Source: Telopea speciosissima | Lineage: Eukaryota; Streptophyta; Magnoliopsida; Proteales; Proteaceae | Length of the DNA stretch: 64,000 nucleotides | Assembly (NCBI RefSeq): GCF_018873765.1 | Contig: NC_057925.1 | Coordinates: 60,586,970-60,650,969, forward strand | Direction: 5' to 3' | Shown here: positions 55,832 to 64,000 of the stretch, piece after piece | Numbering within the stretch: position 1 is the first letter of the stretch | Layout: the number at the start of each line of letters is the position of its first letter | The notes under the pieces: model-generated | The model's input: only the letters and a program-made list of their open reading frames with translations | Databases searched by the model: none | Told to the model about the DNA's origin: nothing | Made by a program: the position numbers and the translations under genes

Positions 55832-57300
55832 TAAGACAAAAGAGGTCATTTCATATGAGAAAGAGAGAGATAAACATACCAAAGTGGTAGACATCCTTTT
55901 CTCTTAAGTACAAGATTTGGTGAACATCAAGTTTTAGTGTAAGGCATGTTTAATTGGAAACCAGTCACCCATTAATGAAGGACGAATCCAAATCCTCTCT
56001 AATGATATTTAACCACCAGAGTCGATGCCCCACCATCCATTGGGTGTGGTCCCCATACTTCAAAGGTGATTTCAAAAGAAACTGTCGCTTATCTTAATTC
56101 TAAAAACTCTTTAAATCAAGGGTAAAATATGTTTTCAAAATTACTTGAAAGCCTATATGGTTATATTCTTCTAAAAAACAACAATCATTGTTTCGCATTC
56201 TTTTTGGGCATGTATGTGAACTAATAAGATTTTATCCTCATTGAGAGAAAAGTGTGTTGCACAAAGAGGGGAGAAAAAAAGTAATAAATTATTTGAGATA
56301 GATGTATAAAAAATCTTTTCTATTAAGGATCACTTTGGTTGGATTTCTATTTCGATTTATGGGGTGATTTCAATTTATATGAGTGTTTGGTATAATTTTT
56401 GCACCTTATTTACAAGAAATAGAATGCAATGGGAATCAAAATTTTAAAATAGCTGACGAACTATTTCGAGGTTTTTTTTAATGATATAAAAAATTGATCA
56501 TACTATGAAAAAATAGAGATTACATTCACATTGTCTCCATAAATCAAGAGACTCGACCTCCCTTTCATGGCTCTACATGTCATATACTTAAACAGCTTAA
56601 TGAAAACACACTTAGATATTTACATAAACAACACCATTAAATAGACAAGAAATCTCTAAACAAGGGTGTTATACTAGGCATATACTGTAAGACAAAGCAG
56701 ATATACAGAAATAGAGAAATACCTGTTATCGCACACCAGTTGCAGAGTGAAACGAACCAGAAAGGAAGAAGCACGGACAATCGAGTTGAGTCGTATCTGA
56801 AAGATACTTTCCTTAAGGATTTAGATGCCCCCTCTTCTGCAACGGGGTTGACCTTGCACCTTACCCTCCAAGATAAATACAACTCCTAAACGTATAGGTT
56901 GCAGAACCTAATACGAGTACCAAGGATACCAAACGGCTATACAACCCTCTTATTACTTAAGCGAAAATACGATTCTGTCTCTCGGAGCGGATCATTGCGG
57001 GGACAATACGTTTCGTTGTCTATATCAAATGCGAGGCATGACATGGTATATATATATATCTTGGAGTACCCTTTCATGAAGGGATACATCCGTATGAATA
57101 CAGGTGATATACGTACAGGGGTGTAACCCTTACATGGGAGGTGTGACCGTATGTATACCTCCACGTACAGGGAGGGGGTGTAACTATTCATATATATGTA
57201 CGAATAGACAAGTGTGGTTCAACCGTATAGATGAACCAAATCGAGTTTTAAACAAAACATTAAAACTCCTATAAGGTTTTGTCCACACCCACACCCACAC
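55832..57300. other. intergenic, no gene recognised
   Basis: The region from 56880 to 57240 has TACGTACAGGG and TATACCTCC text like LTR or other repeat DNA but no borders. No coding frame has protein-like content. Confidence 0.35.
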
Positions 57301-57302
57301 CC

Positions 57303-57343
57303 CGACCTCGACCTCGACCTCGACCTCGACCTCGACCTCGACC
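57303..57343. repeat. (CGACCT)n hexamer microsatellite
   Basis: Nearly seven copies of CGACCT, next to a short CACACC run at about 57284-57301. It produces artificial Arg-Pro or Arg-Gly ORFs on both strands. Confidence 0.95.
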
Positions 57344-58419
57344 ACGGCCCGGCTCGACGCGCGCTCGATTCAAAAGCACCCCAAGGACCCCCCACACACT
57401 AGAGAGTAGGGTGTCTTCCTCTCCAAAAGGCTCACACCTTAAGGAAACAATCCTATATATATACCCCTCAAGTAACTCTCCCACAATCAATGTGGGACTA
57501 TTCTTGAGATCAATTCTAGCCTCTTGCACACAAGAGAGTACAACCAATTTCAAACAAAATAGAGGAGGGAAACAAAAGAGGAGGGAATGAAACAAAACAC
57601 AATTTTGAAACTTTGACACACACTTGAAAAAGTGCTTTTTGAAACAAGTGCTTTGACCCAAAGTGCTTCTATAAAATAATAATACAACAAAGGGGGAACA
57701 AAATTCCAACGCTACGCATTATTCGGCTTAGGCACAAGGCCCTTGTCATAATATAACCTAAATACTTATTTATATCAAAACAAATCGGCATTTCAAAGAT
57801 GGGTCAGTTACAGACTTACAGATGAACCTTGCCCCTATGTCACTCTACCCCACCATTAACTATAGCCCCTTGACTGCAGCAACCCCACCACATCTCATGA
57901 TACTAACTTAGAAAAACTCAATCCTATAAATCGACTTACAAGGGAAAAGAATCCAAGATCATATCAACCCACATCAAATCGCCTTTTGTAAGCGATGTGG
58001 GATCACCCCCCATATGACTAATATTAGATCGTAACACAATTAATCCTCCCCTACCCTTGCAAATTGCAACCAATAGAAGATGCCCAGAAATTGGAAAAGC
58101 ATTCGGATGAGGACAAGGTAACCTAATCGAATAAATAAGATAACGCTTCAGATCCTCTACAATGTAAGACTGCTTAATTTCGGTGGAAGAGTTGTGATAG
58201 TAAGAATCAGTACAATGGAGAGCGAAATACATAGATTGGAAAATGCTTCAGATCTTTCGCAATATAAGCATGCCATGGCTTCTCTCTCTCTATCGCTTCA
58301 AAGTCCCAATTCCAACTGAACATTTATCACTCCATGAGTGTCTTGGTTGTGTTGACAACAATGAGCAACACCATAGCCAAGCCACATTGCTCAATAAAAC
58401 TTTGGATATTATGGTGTAT
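57344..58419. other. intergenic with small hairpins
   Basis: CCCACATC and GATGTGGG pair at 57967-57998. No gene recognised. Confidence 0.35.
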
Positions 58420-58436
58420 TATTTGGGAATTGATAT

Positions 58437-58650
58437 ATTTTTATTTTTTTGTCAAAAAATGCTTTATCGAAGGGAAAGAAAACGGACTACACCAAGCTAG
58501 AAGTTCCAACTGGAACAAAAAAGCAAGGATCGGAAATGGGCCAAACAACCCTCTCCGTACAAGATTGGGCCCTCCTGGCAAGGGTATCTGCCAAGGAATT
58601 AGCAGCTCTTGGAATGTAATTGAAAATGCATACATCAAGATAGGAACTGA
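58437..58650 (-). mobile_element. short 5'-truncated LINE with 17-bp TSD
   Basis: TATTTGGGAATTGATAT flanks both sides (58420-58436, 58651-58667). On the minus strand the insert reads DVCIFNYIPRAANSLADTLA, the end of an L1-type RNase H domain, then a 3' UTR and an AT-rich tail at 58437-58450. Only the last 214 bases were inserted. The exact duplication shows it is fairly young. It differs from the 12940-16640 LINE. Confidence 0.9.
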
Positions 58651-58669
58651 TATTTGGGAATTGATATTG

Positions 58670-59408
58670 GATGGTATTAAATAACATGTCTTGGAACTTA
58701 TAATGGATCATATAATATATATTGATTAATGTTGGATGTTATAGTTGTTTTGAACATTAGAAGCAAGTACTCAAGTAAAAATTCCTCAATTTATATGAGA
58801 ATAGTGTTGGATTTTTTTTTTAACTTTTTTTTTTATATAAACGTCTAGAATTTACCGTTGTTTATTGTTCTCTATTTTTTTGATCGTTTTATTTGAGTAT
58901 ACCTTTGCACTTTTTTATCATTTGAAAACTGCACCATCCATTTCCGTTTTTGTACCATTACCGCTTTTGCTAACTATGCTTCAAATGACATTGGGGTAGT
59001 CCCTCTCTCTGCCGCTGCCTCTGCCATTTTTTCTCTTGTCTGGATTCGCTATCTTAGCTCCTAGTCCTCCAATCTTCAATGTATTCCCAAAGCTTTTGGC
59101 ACCAAAGCCGTTGCGAATTGCGATCCCTTCGTCAAAGGCTCCCCCACGATTTCCCTCCTTCGATCTCGAACCTTGATCAACACACAATACAGTGAAGCTC
59201 AAAATAGATTTTGTTTTTTCGGTGCAATCCAACAATTTCAATTATTTTAACAAAAATCCATTCATTGACTCAATTTTAAGAAATCAATCGGAAATCGAAA
59301 TAGAACCTAAAAGAGCTCGTGGGAGATGAAAAATCTCACCGTCTCTCTCCCATAGCACAAAAAGTAGTCCTTAAAGCATTATGGAACACTTTGCAACAAA
59401 ATTGGGCT
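58670..59408. other. intergenic, nothing recognised
   Basis: AT-rich. A minus-strand frame at 58981-59241 is arginine/glycine-rich and unremarkable. Confidence 0.35.
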
Positions 59409-59580
59409 AATTTGGATCCTCTACTGCCAAGCTGCTCGGTAGGACCGTGTTGTTCAGACACGATGCTCCGTGCAATATCTACCGTACCCCTACCTAAATG
59501 CCTTGCCCGAATGGGGGTAAGGCGGTCTATGCGCGCAGCACCGTGTCTGGACAACACGGTCCTGCCGTGGAGCTCGGCAG
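59409..59580. mobile_element. foldback MITE, family F1 copy 2
   Basis: Left AATTTGGATCCTCTACTGCC; the inner arms AGGACCGTGTTGTTCAGACACG and CGTGTCTGGACAACACGGTC pair well. It ends GAGCTCGGCAG. The far right end seen in copies 1 and 3 is missing. Confidence 0.7.
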
Positions 59581-59756
59581 TCGTGTACGATAAAACGGTG
59601 ACAGTTTTAAACATAACTTTGTGCATGGACACCTTTGCCCTTGCATGTCTTGTTGGAACTTCACTGAGAAGAGGGGCAGAATCTGAATTTTCAATAATTA
59701 TAAATGATTCTCCTACATAAAAGTGGATCACATCACCTGCCACTTGCAGACCTGCT

Positions 59757-61122
59757 CTTAGTTAGTAAATACGCATATTATATGTGTACCCGAATTTTTT
59801 AACGTATAATACTCTCGTCCCCATATTTTTCCATATTTTTATTTAAAAAATGCATTTTTTAATCGATCAAGTATTATACTCGTATAATACATGTATTATA
59901 CGATTTATACATTTTTTTTAAAAAAAAATACCCAAAAGATTAAAATTTAGGGAAACGATTTCACTTTCCCTTTCATCCCTTTCGATTTGCGTTGAACATC
60001 CAACCGTAGCAGGCAACAGTAGCCGCCCTCCATCTCCAATCATCCTCCCCATCTCCGTTCAACAAAGCTTCGTTGGCGACGGCAGCGACGACGTTTCTCC
60101 TTCTTCCACTGTTGTTCGGTTAGTATCCCTTTCTTTAGTTCCTATTGTTTGCTAGTCAAACCAAAAATCACAAAGTTCAAAGACCAAGAACTGAAGCTCT
60201 GCAATGCTTTGGGCAGCTCAAGATCTCTAATCCTCAGCTCTGTGAAGATTGCAGAAAGGTCGGTGGAGAAGAGAAATTTAATTTTTGGGAAAATAAAGAA
60301 AGAGAGAGGGAGAGAGAGTGTGTTCGGGCACTTTTTGTGTTTTTAGATCTTTTTTTACTTTAGCTTGTCATATGCGCGAGCTTTTATTGACGATAGAGAT
60401 GGATTTGGTTATTTCTTTGGGACCCACAACGCGGCACTTAAGTCTTGTACTCTCCTCTTGTTTCTCTGGTCTTTGAACTTTGATGGTGGTAGTGAAGCAA
60501 ATGAATCTTGTGTGACATTGGCGAGAACGGCTCAATCTCTATTCTATTTTATTCTTGTTTTTCTGTCTCTAGTAGCTAATCTGTACAGTGGAGATCCATA
60601 TCTGGAACTTTCCCTCTTGTCTTGTGTTGGTTAATTAGTGGGAACTCATCCCCCTTCACTAGAACACATCTAGTTAAAAATATTTGGTCATCTCATTGTA
60701 GATAGAAAGAAATGTAATGTTGGAATAATGATTTAATGATAAGGTAATCAACTTGCTCATCTCATTTTCAGACAATCTACATTCATTTATTGTGGATTAT
60801 TGATATTTTGGTATGTTAAATGATAAACTTAGAGATGTTATATAGCATATTATATTATTGTGTTTATTTTAGTTCATAAAATCATGATATTATTTTGTTT
60901 ATTAGGTGGTAAAGGCATGTTATATAATGAATATATGTCCCTTTTTTTTAAAGTATTATTACCGTTTATGCCGTATTATACCCGTATTAAACGCATACCA
61001 TATTATTACCGTATGCATTTTATGAAACAGGATTTTTGAAAAGTATTATTACCGTCTACTCCATTTAATTACCGTACGTACCTGTTCCCGTTCAATTGCC
61101 GCTCCCGAACTTACAAACTAAG
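59757..61122. mobile_element. non-autonomous hAT-type element, family P copy 2, carrying a gene leader
   Basis: Starts CTTAGTTAGTAAATACG and ends CGAACTTACAAACTAAG. GACCTGCT and GACCAGCT flank it (59749-59756, 61123-61130; seven of eight). It holds the same CCAACCGTAGCAGGCAACAG...GACGGCAGCGACGACG leader and GGTTAGTATCC donor as copy 1. About 290 extra bases (about 60180-60760) are absent from copy 1 and include a 65-72 codon open stretch and GA-rich text. TATTATTACCGT repeats lie near its right end. Confidence 0.8.
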
Positions 61123-61389
61123 GACCAGCTTGGTACCAACGTAGGCCAGATATTTGTCTGCGTGAATCAATCTCCACCGTCCAAAATCAGGATGCCACGT
61201 AAACTATGACTATGGACGGTTTATATTCTTTACTGTTCCACAAAGTACGTTCAGTGATTTGCTTGCTTTCGGTGAAACCAAAAATAAAAAACCAGCTAGA
61301 TCTAACCAATTACAAGTACACACGTGGAATGAAGCAGAGTTGAATAAGCTTGATTTCCAAGTTGATATCTGATGGGACCCACTAAGGGC

Positions 61390-61549
61390 ATTTCGAGGAG
61401 GGAAAGAAATAGCTTAAATACGGGCTTATGTGAAGGGCTTGAAAGGATAGAGTCACGCAGGCCAGAACGTGAAAGCGAGAAATCGAGGGAGAGACGGAGG
61501 GAAACTCTCGAAGAGTCGCCGAGCGGGAAGACGAAGGATTTCTTTTGAG
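61390..61549 (+). promoter_or_regulatory. possible promoter and first leader exon of a gene
   Basis: CTTAAATACGGG at about 61408 may be a TATA-like box. From about 61440 the sequence turns purine-rich and GC-richer (GAGAAATCGAGGGAGAGACG, GTCGCCGAGCGGGAAGACG) and meets a good donor, TTTTGAG|GTATTC at 61549-61550. This looks like a 5' UTR exon before an intron. No coding exon is recognised in the remaining 2.4 kb, so the gene may continue outside or be a relic. Confidence 0.4.
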
Positions 61550-61680
61550 GTATTCTTCTTCTTTTCCATTATTTTTCTGTACTGTCCTTTTTAAATTTGC
61601 TCTCCTCTATCTTTTCAATGTCAAAGTTCTCATATCTCAAGTTCGATTCCGATATTTCTTCGTCTCGATGAACTTTTCTG

Positions 61681-61707
61681 TTCAGAAGCCGTTCGACGGC
61701 TTCTGAA
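61681..61707. repeat. perfect 12-bp inverted repeat
   Basis: TTCAGAAGCCGT and ACGGCTTCTGAA around a TCG loop, in the region downstream of the possible leader exon. Confidence 0.8.
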
Positions 61708-63813
61708 TGCGGTATTTAAGGTAGATCTAGGGTCAATGGCTGGCTTTCCTTCAGCAATGAGTCGATTCAGACTCTTTGCCTCAATCTAAGATCAATTTTT
61801 TTTTTAGAGGTGGTGGAAATGCTGATTACAGGTTTTTCCAAGCTTACATTTTTTAGATTTTTTTTGGTTATTAACGTATCGTGTTCGCGATGATTAATAG
61901 AGCATCAACATCTCATGGTTGGATCTAAACTCTGGTTTAGCCAATGCACTTTGATTTTAGTTTATTTTTGGGTAAAGTCTCTTATTAGCTGTGGCAGTGT
62001 TGATTCGTTGCTCTGTTTTTCGTTCAACAGGATCTGTATCTGTTATTCTGTTTCTGCTCTCACTTTCTTTCTCGCTTCTCCTTTCTTTTTAATAATTATT
62101 TTTGGAAAAAATATCTGCCTTGGAGGTGTAGACTGAACCGGTGTTTGCAGTTCGCCTGAATTTCTGTTGCTTTATAAGAATGAAACAAAAACTAGTTCTA
62201 TAAAAAATAACTAATTTTTTTAAAAAAAAAATGAATGCTTTGTTTCCAGCTCCTAGGCCTTTAGTTAAGATATGGTTTACCAAAAATTAAAAATTGAGTT
62301 ATGGACCTTGAATTTATTTTTCTCCGGACACAATGGAGAAGGTCGAAACGTGGAGCTGATACGGCAGACGGCTGGAGTCTGGAGACATGATATCGTGTCC
62401 CTTTTCTCCCTCTCTGGGTCGAAGGAACAAATTCTTTTTTCCTTTTTCGGTTCTAAAGTCGCCACGATGAGAGTACCAGAAGCCAATTTTGGCTTTTGCC
62501 TTCGTGAATATAATAGACTGCAGTGGAGTGGACACGAGTCACACGACACGGCATGAAACAATTTGGAAAGAGGGGGGATAGTTTGGTCTTAGCATTTAGG
62601 GTTTTGTTTTTAAACCTCAAGTTCATTAGTGTATACATAAGGCGCGGGTGGGCCGGCCGATTAAAATGCCGTAAGAAAAGGCTGCAAAACAACCCAGTCC
62701 ATTCGCCTGATAATACGCGACTCCGTGACCCTATGCTGGAGCCACCAAATTTCCTTCCCCTGTTTTCTTTGTTTACTTTTCTTTCTTTAAGTCTCAGTTT
62801 TTTTTATCTTTATATGATAAATGATATGTTCTATATGTTTTCCTATTTGAGGATTCGAATTAGTTGAACTTTTTAACCTCAAACAAAGGAAGCCTAAATT
62901 GAATTTCGGGGAAGGGGAGGAAACTGGATGCAAGATTCTAAAACGGAATTGATTCAGAACTCTCTTATAAAAGCCCTAGAAAATAGAATCTGAAAGGATA
63001 AACATATATTTTTCATAAATTTTTTACGGGTAGGCGTTCTCTGTGCGTGATCAATGAAAGGATGTGCATCGACATCATAGAGGCTTTAACCAAAAAAGAG
63101 AAGCCGTATTTCAGCCTTTCATGGGATGGGTGGTCATTCCCCCCAAACCACCCCCCCCCACCCCTTGTTGGTCGTGTATAGAGAAATTTTCTCCATTTTT
63201 TACAGACAAAAATGTTGTCTTTAGAGCAGCACAGCCTTCACTAGCGCTTCCCATAGTGTATCTCTCCCTTCCCATGTGAAATTATTCATATGGGTAGGGG
63301 AAAGAGACAGAGACAAACTGGCAAGCATGGAAAACACTCCATTTTTTTTTATTTTTCGGAATTGTAGAGAAGTTTTATAAATTTTACTTTTCCAAGCAAA
63401 TTTAATTAATTTTCTGTTGTTTTATTAATTAAAATTAAAAAAATATTATTGGGAAAAGATTCTCTTACCTATCCAAGTAAACTTAATTAGTTTTCTGTTG
63501 TTTTACCTACCTTTTATTATTATTTAAAAAATTAATAATAAAAGACTGGTATGTGAGTGGGGCATACAAAACGCCTTATGTTTTTTATTTTGGGTAGAAA
63601 AAACGCCTTATGTTACTATTTTAGAAAAGAATTTGATACATTACGTGTTGGGTTTAGGGTGCGTTGTTTTGTTGTCACGTGCCTTTTTATCATTTAGGGT
63701 CAGCATAATGTAACGTTAGGAGAATGGATCATGTGACGTGCATGTAAACTTACATCTGACAGATAACAACATGTCCCACTTTGGGACCTATCCCCATCCC
63801 CTATCTTCTCTCG
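61708..63813. other. no gene recognised
   Basis: Several frames of 60-114 codons at 62270-62870 overlap on both strands and show no family signature. 63370-63540 has a loose tandem duplication around CCAAGYAAAYTTAATTARTT. Confidence 0.35.
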
Positions 63814-63984
63814 AATTTGGATCTTCTATTGCTGAGCTGTCTGGTAGGGCCTTACTATCAAGACAAAGCAAGGCAATAAATGATTGCTGACGCTTGGGCA
63901 GGGGTAAGATAGTCATTTTTTGCTTTGCTGTGTCTTGGCAGTAGGGTCCTGTCGGGCAACTCGACAATAGAGGATCAGGATCCA
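63814..63984. mobile_element. foldback MITE, family F1 copy 3
   Basis: Left AATTTGGATCTTCTATTGC and right GACAATAGAGGATCAGGATCC pair. The inner arms TCTGGTAGGGCC...CAAGACAAAGCAA and GCTTTGCTGTGTCTTGGCAG also pair. The centre CTTGGGCAGGGGTAAGATAG is like GCTTGGGCAATGGGTATGGC of copy 1. Confidence 0.75.
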
Positions 63985-64000
63985 CCTCCTCCCTTATTTA

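Noticed and set aside
57269-57709. Open frames on both strands with Arg-Pro or Gly-Arg repeats
   Set aside because: Produced by the (CGACCT)n hexamer; overlapping on both strands and without start context or homology.
62272-62867. Overlapping frames of 94-114 codons on both strands
   Set aside because: No codon bias or family likeness on either strand; treated as chance.

Overview
The window is nuclear DNA from a flowering plant. The coding genes have GT-AG introns (one of about 4.5 kb), the intergenic DNA is AT-rich, and there are many angiosperm-type transposons (hAT, Mutator-like, Tourist-type MITEs, L1 LINEs, Copia and Gypsy LTRs, an Au-like SINE). The families present do not fix the species; a woody dicot or magnoliid-grade genome would fit. 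Gene density is low and most of the sequence is repeat fossil.

Layout. 0.7-1.2 kb: a two-exon defensin-like cysteine-rich secreted peptide gene (+). 4.3-10.8 kb: a three-exon CCCH zinc-finger/KH RNA-binding protein gene (+) with a large second intron holding a MITE and local tandem repeats. 12.9-16.6 kb: a broken 5'-truncated L1 LINE (-). 17.8-43.5 kb: a tandemly duplicated domain with three GATA zinc-finger genes (A, B, C, all -) of a short HAN-like type. They share a 5'-leader-intron layout and flanks, but differ by intron loss, promoter decay and separate transposon insertions. Solo LTRs, hAT MITEs, foldback elements and Copia remnants are inserted in the domain, and the paralogous copies often supply the empty site. 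45.7-50.8 kb: two LEA_1 (group 4/D-113-type) loci (-), one intact with ABRE-like promoter motifs and a hairpin at its TATA box, the other a pseudogene. Between them is a 2.1 kb Mutator-like element that captured a genomic piece of a raffinose synthase/alkaline alpha-galactosidase-type gene. 51.7-61.1 kb: a solo LTR with perfect TSD, two related hAT-type elements carrying a common gene leader, and a second long-TIR element with another gene fragment. 61.4 kb to the end: a possible 5' leader of a gene (+) whose coding part I cannot identify.

The genes do not form one pathway. Functional themes are defence peptide, RNA binding, transcription (GATA array) and desiccation protection (LEA). The strongest material for follow-up is the GATA array, with its duplication history dated by nested insertions, and the gene-capturing transposons. 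Coordinates of exons come from reading splice sites and comparing paralogs by eye; no database search was run.
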